Positions 1 through 7,054 of a stretch of 8,239 nucleotides of DNA are shown piece after piece. Source of the stretch: an uncultured Collinsella sp. (lineage in GTDB: Bacteria; Actinomycetota; Coriobacteriia; Coriobacteriales; Coriobacteriaceae). Both the position numbers and the translations under genes were made by a program. The notes under the pieces are model-generated. The model did no database searches. It was not told where the DNA came from and worked only from the letters and a program-made list of their open reading frames with translations. Each line of letters starts with the position of its first letter. Position 1 is the first letter of the stretch. The stretch is taken from NCBI GenBank assembly GCA_958452935.1, contig CAUDVX010000060.1, positions 1-8,239 on the forward strand, written 5' to 3'.

Positions 1-701
1 GCCGAGAACGCCACGAGCGTGACCAGGATGAGCACCGTCAGGCGCACGAAGGTCTGCGACGTGGTGTCGGCGCGCTCCTCGACAAACGCAAAGAAGCGGC
101 TGCCGACGCGCTTGGAGCGGCTTGGGACCACGGCCAGCAACACGCAAACCACCGCAAACAAGCCAAGGATTACGAGCGTTTGGATGCCAGTGCGAGCAGA
201 CAGCAGCACCGACATGGCGAGCACGGGACCGAGCTCGCCCCAAGTGCCATACGCGAGAATCGAGTCACCAACACGCGTGCCGGTGAGCGAGCGCTCGCGC
301 ATGATGGGCACGAGCGTGCCGAGCGCCGTAGAAGTGAGGGCAAGCGTCACGGCGATACCGTCGAAATGACTGACCGAGAACCACGGGGTAAAGCGCACGG
401 CAAGCCAGGCGATACCAAACGTGACGACCCACGTCGCCAAGCCGTAGCGCCCCTCGACGCCCGTGATGCTCTTGGGGTCGATCTCAAAGCCGGCAAGCAG
501 GAACAAAAAGGCCAGACCGAGCTCGGACACAAGCGAGACCTCGGCATCTACATGGATGACGCCGAGCATATGGGGTCCCAGCACCGCGCCGAGCACAAGC
601 AAAAAGACGGTCTCGGGAACGGGTTTTCCGGGGATCGCCGAAGCGATGAAGGGGCTTGCAAAGGCCACGAGCGCGATGATGGCGAGTGAAACGAATGCCA
701 T
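1..701 (-). CDS. Cation:proton antiporter, CPA2 family (N-terminal part, cut by window edge)
   Basis: The frame is open from an ATG at 701 to the left edge and gives 233 residues without the C-terminus. It is an inner-membrane exchanger of monovalent cations for protons, judged by family resemblance. The visible part has a series of hydrophobic segments (about residues 3-22, 31-49, 58-73, 87-104, 113-132, 147-168, 173-192 and 219-233). It also carries the conserved CPA2-like stretch FLLAGFEID at 66-74 and TSTALGTLVP at 123-132. At 155-159 it reads GELGP; many CPA2 antiporters have an acidic pair in the equivalent core helix, so Glu156 is probably the ion-carrying residue (inference). The start is supported by GAAAGG at 713-708, six bases upstream of the ATG, and by an extended -10 further up. 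It is divergent from purL with 184 bases between them. The ion (sodium or potassium) cannot be told from sequence, and a C-terminal regulatory domain may lie outside the window. Confidence 0.85.
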   Translation of the reverse strand, partial: MAFVSLAIIALVAFASPFIASAIPGKPVPETVFLLVLGAVLGPHMLGVIHVDAEVSLVSELGLAFLFLLAGFEIDPKSITGVEGRYGLATWVVTFGIAWLAVRFTPWFSVSHFDGIAVTLALTSTALGTLVPIMRERSLTGTRVGDSILAYGTWGELGPVLAMSVLLSARTGIQTLVILGLFAVVCVLLAVVPSRSKRVGSRFFAFVEERADTTSQTFVRLTVLILVTLVAFS

Positions 702-728
702 GTGATGCCTTTCTCTTGTTTGCGCTTC

Positions 729-737
729 ACTGTAGCA
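729..737 (-). promoter_or_regulatory. Candidate extended -10 promoter for the antiporter gene
   Basis: On the minus strand 737-729 reads TGCTACAGT, a TGn extension joined to a TACAGT hexamer. Initiation would fall near 722 and leave a leader of about 20 bases that contains the ribosome binding site. No good -35 hexamer is seen at 16-18 bases spacing, which extended -10 promoters can tolerate. The same nine bases occur on the plus strand at 8170-8178. Confidence 0.4.
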
Positions 738-770
738 CCCTCGCCGTCCTCAACGCGCCACGAGCTGTCG

Positions 771-776
771 TATCAT
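771..776 (+). promoter_or_regulatory. Weak candidate -10 for purL
   Basis: TATCAT at 771-776 is the best -10-like hexamer upstream of purL. No matching -35 element is visible. If used, it gives a leader of roughly 100 bases (about 783-885) ahead of the purL start. I recognise no known purine-responsive riboswitch in that leader. It contains a direct repeat CGACCGC (806-812 and 831-837). Confidence 0.2.
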
Positions 777-885
777 AGTGAGGTTTACAAACATGTGGCT
801 CAAGGCGACCGCAGGGCAGACCCCGCAAACCGACCGCTGCCGCATACCGTACCGTACGCCCAACCGATCAGGAAGGCAGGAACCA

Positions 886-3800
886 ATGGTCTCTCGTATC
901 TACGTGGAGAAGAAACCCGGGTTCGACGTCGAGGCTCAGCAGCTCAAGGGCGAGCTGACCGAAATTCTCGGCATCAAGGGCATCGAGGCCCTGAGGATCA
1001 TCAACCGCTACGACGTCGAGGGCATCGACGAGGAGCTTTTCCGCTCCTGCGTGCCGACCGTCTTTAGCGAGCCCCAGGTCGATGTGACCTACGACGAGCT
1101 CCCCGCAAGCGATGGCGCCGTCTTTGCCGTCGAATTCCTGCCTGGCCAGTTTGACCAGCGCGCCGACTCCGCCAGCGAGTGCGTGCAGCTCATCAGCCAG
1201 GGCGAGCGCCCCGCCGTGCGCTCCGCCAAGGTCTATATGATCTCGGGTGCTCTGGACGAAGCCGCCATCGAGGCCATCAAGCACTACGTGGTGAACCCCG
1301 TCGAGGCGCGCATCGCCTCGCTCGACCTGCCCGAGACGCTGCACATGGAGACCCCCGAGCCCCAGCCCGTCGAAGTGCTCGACGGCTTCCGCGAGCTCGA
1401 TGAGACCGGCCTTGCCGCCTTTATCGCCGATCGCGGCCTTGCCATGGACGAGGCGGACATCGCCTTCTGCCAGCAGTACTTCCGCGATGAGGACCGCGAC
1501 CCCACCATCACCGAGATCCGCGTGATCGACACCTACTGGTCCGACCACTGCCGTCACACCACCTTCGGCACCGTCCTGGATGACGTGACGATCGACGACG
1601 CCGTGGTGCAGCAGGCCTTCGACCGCTACATGGAGATGCGCCACGAGCTCGGTCGCGACGCCAAGCCCGTCTGCCTCATGGACATGGGCACCATCGGCGC
1701 CAAATACCTTAAGAAGACCGGCGTCATGACCGATGTCGACGAGTCCGAGGAGATCAACGCCTGCACCGTCAAGGTGAAGGTCGATGTCGACGGCGAGGAC
1801 CAGGACTGGCTGTTCCTGTTTAAGAACGAGACCCACAACCACCCGACCGAGATCGAGCCCTTCGGCGGTGCCGCCACCTGCGTGGGCGGCGCCATCCGCG
1901 ACCCGCTCTCGGGCCGCAGCTACGTGTACCAGGCCATGCGTGTCACCGGCGCCGGCGACCCCACCGTCCCCGTGTCCGAGACGCTCGAGGGCAAGCTGCC
2001 GCAGCGCAAGCTCGTAACCACCGCTGCCGCCGGCTACTCCAGCTACGGCAACCAGATCGGCCTTGCCACCGGCCAGGTCAACGAGCTCTATCACCCCGGC
2101 TACGTGGCCAAGCGCATGGAGGTCGGCGCCGTCGTGGGCGCTACCCCGGCAAACCACGTGCGCCGCGAGTGCCCCGCCCCCACCGACAAGATCATCCTGC
2201 TGGGCGGCCGCACCGGCCGTGACGGCATCGGCGGTGCCACCGGCTCCTCCAAGACCCAGAATACTGAGTCCATCGAGACCTCGGGCGCCGAGGTCCAGAA
2301 GGGCAACGCCCCGGTCGAGCGCAAGCTGCAGCGCCTCTTCCGCCGCGGCGACGCCTGCCGCCTGATCAAGCGTTGCAACGACTTTGGCGCCGGCGGCGTC
2401 TCGGTCGCCGTAGGCGAACTTGCCGACGGCCTGTATGTCGACCTGGACACCGTGACCAAGAAGTACGACGGCCTGGACGGCACCGAGCTCGCTATTTCCG
2501 AATCCCAGGAGCGTATGGCCTGCGCCGTCGCCGACGGTGACGTCGAAGAGTTCATGGGCTACGCCGCCGAGGAGAACCTGGAGGCGACCGTTATCGCCGA
2601 GGTTACCGCCGAGCCGCGCATGCGCATGGCCTGGAACGGTGTCGCCATCGTCGACCTGTCCCGCGAGTTCCTCAACTCCAACGGTGCACCCAAGCACCAG
2701 GTCGCCCATGTGTGCGCCCGCAGCGTATGGCAGCCCAGCTGGGCCGGCACCACGCTTGCCGAGCGCATGACCTCGCTTGTCACCGACCTCAACGTTGCCT
2801 CCAACAAGGGCCTTTCCGAGCGCTTCGACTCCACCATCGGTGCCGCAACCGTGCTTATGCCCTTTGGCGGCAAGACGCAGCTCACCCCGAGCTCGGCCAT
2901 GGTCGCCAAGTTCCCCGTGGACAGCGAGACCACCACGGCAAGCGCCATGGCATGGGGCTTCAACCCCTACCTGATGGAAGCCGACCAGTTTGCTGGCGCC
3001 TACCTGTCCGTGGTCGAGTCCATCGCCAAGCTCGTGGCTGCCGGCTTTGAGCACAAGCGCGCCTATCTCTCCTTCCAGGAGTACTTCGAGCGTCTGCGCA
3101 CCGAGGCCGAGCGCTGGGGCAAGCCCACGGCAGCCGTCCTGGGCGCCCTCATGGCCCAAGTCGACCTGGGTGCCGGTGCCATCGGTGGCAAGGATTCCAT
3201 GAGCGGCTCGTTTGAGGACGAGGCCGGCGAGCTCAACGTTCCGCCGACTCTGATCAGCTTCGCTGTGGCCGTGGGCCGCGCGGCGCGCGCCGTCTCCCCT
3301 GAGTTCAAGGGCCTGACGCATCGCGTCGTACGCATCGCCCCCGCCACCTATGGCGAGGACTACCGCCCCGACGCCCAGCAGCTGCTCGCCGCGTTTGACG
3401 CCGTCGAGGCGCTCACCGCCACCGGTGACGCCCTGGCTGTCTCCACGCCCGGCTACGGCTGCGGCGCCGAGAGCCTCTTTAAGATGTGCGTCGGCAACCA
3501 GATCGGTATCGAGCTTGCCGAGGATGTGGACGTGGAGAGCCTCTTCACCCCGCTCTACGGCAGCTTTATCGTCGAGCTCGCCGAGGACGCCGAGCTGCCC
3601 GAGGTCGCCGACGGCGTTGTCGTCGAGCCCCTGGGCACCACCGTCGAGGGCTATGTCATCGACACCGGCTCCGAGGTCATCGAGCTCGCCGAGCTCCAGG
3701 AAGCCTGGGAAAGCGGCATCGAGGGCGTCTTCGCCTACCGCAGCGCCGGCGAGACCCCCGAGGTCGAGACCATCGACTTCCGCGCCAAGGACATTCACGT

Positions 3801-4632
3801 GTACGGCGGCGCCAAGATCGCTCGCCCGCGCGTGATCATCCCTGTGTTCCCTGGCAACAACTGCGAGTACGACAGCGCCCGCGCCTTCCGTGCCGCCGGT
3901 GCCGAGGCCGACACCTTCGTGATCAACAACCTCACGCCCGAGGCGGTCGCCGAGAGCACCCACGAGCTTGCCCGCCGCATCCGTGCAAGCCAGATCGTCA
4001 TGATCCCCGGCGGCTTCTCGGGCGGCGACGAGCCCGACGGCTCCGCCAAGTTCATCACGGCGTTCTTCCGCGCTCCCGAGGTCACCGAGGCTGTCCGCGA
4101 CCTGCTCAAGGCCCGCGATGGCCTGATGCTGGGCATCTGCAACGGCTTCCAGGCCCTGGTCAAGCTCGGCCTGGTGCCCTACGGTGACATCGTCGACGCC
4201 ACGCCCGATGCGCCCACGCTGACGTTCAACACCATTGGTCGCCATCAGAGCCGCCTGGTGCGCACCCGCATCTCGTCCAACCTGTCCCCGTGGCTGTCGC
4301 AGTGCAGCCTCGACGACCCCTACACCGTCGCCATCAGCCACGGCGAGGGCCGCTTTGTCGCCAACGACAAGGTACTCGCCCAGCTGATCGCCAACGGCCA
4401 GGTCGCCACGCAGTACGTGGGCGAGGACGGCAAGCCCAGCATGGATCTTTCCGTCAACCCCAACGGCTCCGCACTCGCCATCGAGGGCATCACGAGCCCC
4501 GACGGCCGCGTCCTGGGCAAGATGGGCCATGCCGAGCGTCGCGGCGACAACCTGTACCGCAACGTGCCCGAGCATGTCCCCGGCGACAAGTTCATGCCGA
4601 TCTTTGAGAGCGGCGTAGCCTACTTCGCCTAA
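886..4632 (+). CDS. purL: Phosphoribosylformylglycinamidine synthase, single-chain (FGAM synthase)
   Basis: This 1,248-residue cytosolic enzyme converts FGAR, glutamine and ATP to FGAM, the fourth step of de novo purine synthesis. It is the one-chain form in which the PurS-like, synthase and glutaminase parts are fused, so no separate purS or purQ is needed. The N-terminal part begins MVSRIYVEKKPGFD. The linker motif DTYWSDHCRHTTF starts at Asp215, and the nucleotide/metal-site signature NETHNHPTEIEPF spans 314-326. The second synthase half carries GGKDSMSG around Lys769. A class I glutamine amidotransferase domain occupies about 980-1248, with PGGFSGGDE at 1041-1049, the nucleophile Cys1085 in GICNGFQ, and His1215/Glu1217 in GHAERR. 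All key residues are present, so it should be active. The ATG at 886 is chosen because GGAAGGCAGG lies five bases upstream and the protein then starts at the family's usual N-terminus. The frame stays open further up to a GTG at 778 and an ATG at 793, but that extension does not look like the family. No other pur gene is adjacent. Confidence 0.97.
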   Translation: MVSRIYVEKKPGFDVEAQQLKGELTEILGIKGIEALRIINRYDVEGIDEELFRSCVPTVFSEPQVDVTYDELPASDGAVFAVEFLPGQFDQRADSASECVQLISQGERPAVRSAKVYMISGALDEAAIEAIKHYVVNPVEARIASLDLPETLHMETPEPQPVEVLDGFRELDETGLAAFIADRGLAMDEADIAFCQQYFRDEDRDPTITEIRVIDTYWSDHCRHTTFGTVLDDVTIDDAVVQQAFDRYMEMRHELGRDAKPVCLMDMGTIGAKYLKKTGVMTDVDESEEINACTVKVKVDVDGEDQDWLFLFKNETHNHPTEIEPFGGAATCVGGAIRDPLSGRSYVYQAMRVTGAGDPTVPVSETLEGKLPQRKLVTTAAAGYSSYGNQIGLATGQVNELYHPGYVAKRMEVGAVVGATPANHVRRECPAPTDKIILLGGRTGRDGIGGATGSSKTQNTESIETSGAEVQKGNAPVERKLQRLFRRGDACRLIKRCNDFGAGGVSVAVGELADGLYVDLDTVTKKYDGLDGTELAISESQERMACAVADGDVEEFMGYAAEENLEATVIAEVTAEPRMRMAWNGVAIVDLSREFLNSNGAPKHQVAHVCARSVWQPSWAGTTLAERMTSLVTDLNVASNKGLSERFDSTIGAATVLMPFGGKTQLTPSSAMVAKFPVDSETTTASAMAWGFNPYLMEADQFAGAYLSVVESIAKLVAAGFEHKRAYLSFQEYFERLRTEAERWGKPTAAVLGALMAQVDLGAGAIGGKDSMSGSFEDEAGELNVPPTLISFAVAVGRAARAVSPEFKGLTHRVVRIAPATYGEDYRPDAQQLLAAFDAVEALTATGDALAVSTPGYGCGAESLFKMCVGNQIGIELAEDVDVESLFTPLYGSFIVELAEDAELPEVADGVVVEPLGTTVEGYVIDTGSEVIELAELQEAWESGIEGVFAYRSAGETPEVETIDFRAKDIHVYGGAKIARPRVIIPVFPGNNCEYDSARAFRAAGAEADTFVINNLTPEAVAESTHELARRIRASQIVMIPGGFSGGDEPDGSAKFITAFFRAPEVTEAVRDLLKARDGLMLGICNGFQALVKLGLVPYGDIVDATPDAPTLTFNTIGRHQSRLVRTRISSNLSPWLSQCSLDDPYTVAISHGEGRFVANDKVLAQLIANGQVATQYVGEDGKPSMDLSVNPNGSALAIEGITSPDGRVLGKMGHAERRGDNLYRNVPEHVPGDKFMPIFESGVAYFA

Positions 4633-4647
4633 ACCTTTCCCATCGGG

Positions 4648-4653
4648 TACAAT
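4648..4653 (+). promoter_or_regulatory. Weak candidate -10 between purL and the EamA gene
   Basis: TACAAT at 4648-4653 lies 15 bases after the purL stop codon and upstream of the purL terminator. No clear -35 is present. It matters because the 34 bases between the terminator and the EamA start codon leave no room for a normal promoter. If active, its transcript would start near 4660 and would have to pass the terminator hairpin to reach the transporter gene. Confidence 0.2.
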
Positions 4654-4670
4654 CCCTTCGGGTAACAACA

Positions 4671-4707
4671 CCCGCCACCGGCACACCCGGTGGCGGGTTC
4701 TTTTTTG
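4671..4707 (+). terminator. Intrinsic terminator after purL
   Basis: A perfect 11-bp stem (CCCGCCACCGG at 4671-4681 with CCGGTGGCGGG at 4687-4697) has a five-base loop and is followed by TTCTTTTTTG. It begins 38 bases after the purL stop. It should end most purL transcripts, which leaves the downstream transporter dependent on read-through or on a separate promoter. Confidence 0.92.
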
Positions 4708-4731
4708 CTTCGCGCATGTAGAAAGGACATC

Positions 4732-5667
4732 ATGAAAAGCCGCAAGCCGTATCTCGCCACCCTGCCTGGACTCATCCTGGGCTGTCTCGTTTGCTGCGCG
4801 CTCTGGGGCTCTGCCTTCCCCTGCATCAAGATCGGCTACGGCCTCTTTGGCATTCCCGCGCACGACAGCGCCTCGCAGCTGCTCTTCGCGGGCCTGCGCT
4901 TCACGCTTGCCGGCGCTCTGGTTATCGTTGGGATGAGCGCGGTCCAGCGCCGTCCGCTCGTCCCACAGGTACGCGATATCAAGCCCATCTTTATCTTGTC
5001 GCTCTTCCAGACCATCGGCCAGTACTTCTTTTTCTACCTTGGTCTCTCCCGTGCAAGCGCTATGTCGAGCTCCATCATCGAGGCCAGCGCCAACTTCTTG
5101 GCTATCCTCTTTGCCGCCCTGGCGTTTCGCACCGAAAAGCTCGATGCGGCCAAGGTACTCGGCTGCGTACTGGGCCTTGCCGGTGTCGCGCTCGTCAACC
5201 TTTCGGGCGCGAACGGCACCTTTGGCTTTGCGCTCGACGGCGAGGGCTTTATCCTGGCCTCCACCGTCGCGGGTGCCCTTTCGACCTGCCTGATCGGCAT
5301 CTTCTCGCGCAAACACGACGGCGTCTTGCTTGCCGGGTGGCAGTTCTTGGTCGGCGGCCTGGCCCTCACCGCCATCGGCTTTTTGATGGGTGGCGCGCTC
5401 TCCCCCACGGCGATTGCCCCCGCCATCGCGCTCATCATCTACATGGCGCTTATCTCCGCGGTCGCCTACTCGCTGTGGTCGCGCCTGCTTGCCGTCAACC
5501 CCGTCAGCCGCGTCTCGGTCTTTGGGTTTATGAACCCCGTCTTTGGTGTGGTGCTGAGCGCGCTGCTGCTCGGCGAGGGCGCTGGCACGAGCCCCGTTAC
5601 CGTCATCGTTGCCCTGCTGTTGGTCTGCGCCGGCATCATCATCGTCAACAGGCCCAAAAAAGCTTAA
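4732..5667 (+). CDS. EamA-family (drug/metabolite transporter superfamily) membrane protein
   Basis: This 311-residue inner-membrane carrier belongs to the EamA/RhaT-like group of the DMT superfamily, whose members mostly export amino acids, nucleobases or other small metabolites. The protein has two repeated EamA halves, about residues 13-157 and 170-306, with about ten hydrophobic helices in total. The first half carries the typical ALWGSAFPCIKIG at 23-35 and ends its core with RASAMSSSIIEASANFLAIL around 107-126. The second carries NPVSRVSVFGFMNPVFGVVL at 256-275 followed by LLGEG, the usual end-of-domain pattern. The ATG at 4732 is preferred because AAAGGA (4722-4727) sits four bases upstream; a GTG at 4690 in frame lies inside the purL terminator. 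Start to terminator is 34 bases, so its expression may be tied to purL read-through. The substrate cannot be assigned. Purine or nucleoside export would fit the neighbour but is speculation. Confidence 0.9.
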   Translation: MKSRKPYLATLPGLILGCLVCCALWGSAFPCIKIGYGLFGIPAHDSASQLLFAGLRFTLAGALVIVGMSAVQRRPLVPQVRDIKPIFILSLFQTIGQYFFFYLGLSRASAMSSSIIEASANFLAILFAALAFRTEKLDAAKVLGCVLGLAGVALVNLSGANGTFGFALDGEGFILASTVAGALSTCLIGIFSRKHDGVLLAGWQFLVGGLALTAIGFLMGGALSPTAIAPAIALIIYMALISAVAYSLWSRLLAVNPVSRVSVFGFMNPVFGVVLSALLLGEGAGTSPVTVIVALLLVCAGIIIVNRPKKA

Positions 5668-5708
5668 TGAACTGCCCTTATTTAGCAGAGGGGATTCATG
5701 TACTTTAG
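5667..5708 (+). CDS. Possible 13-residue ORF overlapping the EamA stop codon
   Basis: An ATG at 5667 shares a base with the EamA TAA (TAATG) and opens a 13-codon frame, MNCPYLAEGIHVL, ending in TAG at 5706-5708. The stop-start overlap would allow translational coupling, but no real ribosome binding site precedes it. It overlaps the next small ORF in another frame. It may be chance. Confidence 0.15.
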   Translation: MNCPYLAEGIHVL

Positions 5709-5723
5709 CTTAATGGAGTACAT
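5698..5723. repeat. Inverted repeat over the small-ORF start
   Basis: ATGTACT (5698-5704) and AGTACAT (5717-5723) are perfect inverted copies separated by 12 bases. As RNA on the plus strand the stem would include the ATG of the candidate small ORF. The stem is A/U-rich and short, so its stability is doubtful. Confidence 0.5.
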
Positions 5724-5772
5724 CGGTGAGCTGAGGGCCGCCACGCACGCAAGCGTGCGCCCCTTTTTTTAG
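5698..5772 (+). CDS. Candidate 24-residue small ORF running into the terminator
   Basis: An ATG at 5698 is preceded by AGAGGGG (5687-5693) with four bases spacing, which is a fair ribosome binding site. It opens a frame that begins MYFSLMEYIGEL and ends HASVRPFF, with TAG at 5770-5772. The last codons are read from the terminator hairpin and its T-run (the two Phe codons). It lies 30 bases after the EamA stop on the same strand, so it would be the last cistron of that transcript. I do not recognise the peptide. It has no long hydrophobic helix and is mildly basic near its C-terminus. With no plus-strand gene downstream it cannot be a classical leader peptide for a following gene. Chance is a real alternative. 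Confidence 0.35.
   Translation: MYFSLMEYIGELRAATHASVRPFF
5744..5770 (+). terminator. Intrinsic terminator after the EamA gene
   Basis: CGCACG (5744-5749) pairs with CGTGCG (5754-5759) around a CAAG loop, followed by CCCC and seven T residues (5764-5770). An upstream GGG (5735-5737) could add pairs with the C-run. The T-run is only on the plus strand side, so the signal acts for the EamA transcript and not for the convergent cyclase gene. Its end overlaps the cyclase stop codon. Confidence 0.75.
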
Positions 5773-6911
5773 CGCATCTGGACGCCGGCTTTCTTTTTCT
5801 CGGCCTTGACGCGGTAGAGCTCCGCATCGGCAGCGCGAAGTAAGTCTTGCCAGGTATCAACACTATCGCCGACCCGCGCGTAACCGATGGACATCCGCAA
5901 TGCATACGGCACCTCGGCACGAGCGAGCTCGTCGTTAATCGCCGAACACAGGTCCATGATGTCCTGTTCCGCCGCAGCCTTCTGGAGCACCACGAACTCA
6001 TCGCCGCCATAACGTGCGATAAAGCAACCAGACGCCGAGCAGACCTCTTTGAGCGTAGCAGATATGACCTGGAGAGCATGGTCGCCCTCCACATGTCCAT
6101 ACCGGTCGTTAATCTGCTTAAAGCCGTCGGCGTCCATCATAAGCAGATACACATCATCGGCCTGATCAGCACCCGAGAACAGCGACAGCATATAGGTCTC
6201 AAAACGGTTGCGATTGTTAAGGCCAGTCAACGGGTCGGTCGAGATCAGCTGCTCCTGACAAACAATGTAGAGCTGCAACATACTTAACATGATGCCGACA
6301 CTAAGGCAGGGACCCGAATAAAAGACCTGAAAGACACCGGCCACCAAGGCCGGAATGGCGAAAAATGCCAAGGTTTGATAGATGGCCTTCTTTTGTAGGC
6401 TCTCGACCTTGCAAGATTGTATAAACGCATGCAGGGACGTATATATAACGTAGCAGTAGCTGACGATGGGCTGGATCATATAGACAAAACCGCGACGATA
6501 CGCGCCCTGCGCATCGATATAGAACAGGGCATGCGTCCAGTAGCTAGTAAACGCCAGTACGACTACCAGCACCGCAGGCAGCGTTACAAACGCCATCCTA
6601 TAGCGCGCGGTCAAAAGGCGAGAACCCTGCACCGTCTCGGAATAGATAAACCAAATGAGGCACGCGGCGGCAAAGAGCGAAAACGAAACCGCGTTGGAAA
6701 TCCAGTTGGCAGCAATGCCCAGCGTGCCGCCCACACCGTCCGAAAGCGTCCAGATTATATCGAATAACATGTACGCGGCAGAGGTGTAGCCGAGCGTACT
6801 AAACAATAACTGCTGGGTACTCGAGAACAAGGAGTGGCGACTTCGCGCGGCAAGCCCGATAAGAACAATCATGCATAGCAGGAATATCTCGATCTTGAGT
6901 GCCTTAACCAC
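5769..6911 (-). CDS. Membrane-anchored diguanylate cyclase (GGDEF protein)
   Basis: This 380-residue protein joins two GTP into cyclic di-GMP. The N-terminal part has about seven hydrophobic segments (near 7-22, 35-54, 64-90, 106-125, 141-162, 176-198 and 202-218) with no recognisable extracellular sensor domain, so the helices themselves may be the input module. The GGDEF domain covers about 220-380, with DPLTGL at 226-231, MDADGFKQINDRYGH from about 259 with the metal-binding Asp, and an intact GGDEF at 302-306. The RxxD product-inhibition site that normally sits just before GGDEF is missing (the positions read ASGC), so feedback inhibition by c-di-GMP is probably lost. The GTG at 6911 is chosen because GAGGGG lies ten bases upstream; an in-frame TTG at 6929 lacks a ribosome binding site and an ATG at 6921 is out of frame. 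The gene is poorer in G+C than its neighbours: 6421-6480 has 27 G/C of 60, against 43 of 60 at 2281-2340 in purL. It is convergent with the EamA gene, and no terminator of its own is evident. Confidence 0.92.
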   Translation of the reverse strand: MVKALKIEIFLLCMIVLIGLAARSRHSLFSSTQQLLFSTLGYTSAAYMLFDIIWTLSDGVGGTLGIAANWISNAVSFSLFAAACLIWFIYSETVQGSRLLTARYRMAFVTLPAVLVVVLAFTSYWTHALFYIDAQGAYRRGFVYMIQPIVSYCYVIYTSLHAFIQSCKVESLQKKAIYQTLAFFAIPALVAGVFQVFYSGPCLSVGIMLSMLQLYIVCQEQLISTDPLTGLNNRNRFETYMLSLFSGADQADDVYLLMMDADGFKQINDRYGHVEGDHALQVISATLKEVCSASGCFIARYGGDEFVVLQKAAAEQDIMDLCSAINDELARAEVPYALRMSIGYARVGDSVDTWQDLLRAADAELYRVKAEKKKAGVQMR

Positions 6912-6975
6912 TAGACGCCATCCCCTCAATATCCAAGTGGTCAGAATCGCCCGATTCGTGTCTGGGCAATAAACG

Positions 6976-7000
6976 CCCCTTACTCCGCAGGGGTAAGGGG
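6976..7000. repeat. 8-bp inverted repeat upstream of the cyclase gene
   Basis: CCCCTTAC (6976-6983) and GTAAGGGG (6993-7000) form a perfect inverted repeat with a nine-base spacer. It lies directly downstream of the candidate extended -10 of the minus-strand cyclase gene, so it would cover the start of transcription. That placement suits an operator or a 5' RNA hairpin better than a terminator, since only a poor T-tract (CGTTTATT) follows on the minus strand. Confidence 0.5.
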
Positions 7001-7001
7001 A

Positions 7002-7010
7002 ATAATAGCA
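7002..7010 (-). promoter_or_regulatory. Candidate extended -10 promoter for the cyclase gene
   Basis: On the minus strand 7010-7002 reads TGCTATTAT, a TGn extension plus TATTAT. A TTGCAG at 7032-7027 could act as -35 but at 19 bases spacing, longer than usual. Initiation would be near 6995, leaving a leader of about 85 bases before the GTG at 6911. The site immediately follows the right side of the kdgT terminator-like hairpin. Confidence 0.4.
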
Positions 7011-7054
7011 GAGCGCCCGAACGTCACTGCAAGACAGCTTTCGTTCGGGCGCTC
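7011..7054 (-). terminator. Strong hairpin after kdgT, probable terminator
   Basis: GAGCGCCCGAACG (7011-7023) and CGTTCGGGCGCTC (7042-7054) are a perfect 13-bp inverted repeat around an 18-base loop. It starts 45 bases after the kdgT stop codon in the minus direction. The bases that follow on that strand, TGCTATTATT, are only partly U-rich. It is therefore a likely but imperfect intrinsic terminator and could equally shape the start of the cyclase transcript. Confidence 0.6.

Noticed and set aside
180..689. A 169-codon plus-strand frame opposite the antiporter
   Set aside because: The minus strand encodes a well-formed membrane protein with family motifs; the plus frame is hydrophilic and featureless.
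790..880. Possible ZTP or purine riboswitch ahead of purL
   Set aside because: I looked for the conserved cores of both and found only a vague GC-rich resemblance, not enough to call.
778..885. Longer purL starting at GTG 778 or ATG 793
   Set aside because: The extra residues do not resemble the family N-terminus, no ribosome binding site precedes them, and 886 has a good one.
4629..4829. Short minus-strand frame over the purL/EamA junction
   Set aside because: It crosses the terminator and the start of the EamA gene, has no convincing start site, and matches nothing I recognise.
868..5316. A minus-strand frame open for 1,482 codons across purL and into the EamA gene
   Set aside because: Its codons are the exact complement of the purL and EamA codons, so it only shows that TTA, CTA and TCA codons are absent from purL and the first part of the EamA gene. 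The sense proteins are unmistakable, and the antisense product is low-complexity with no recognisable domain.
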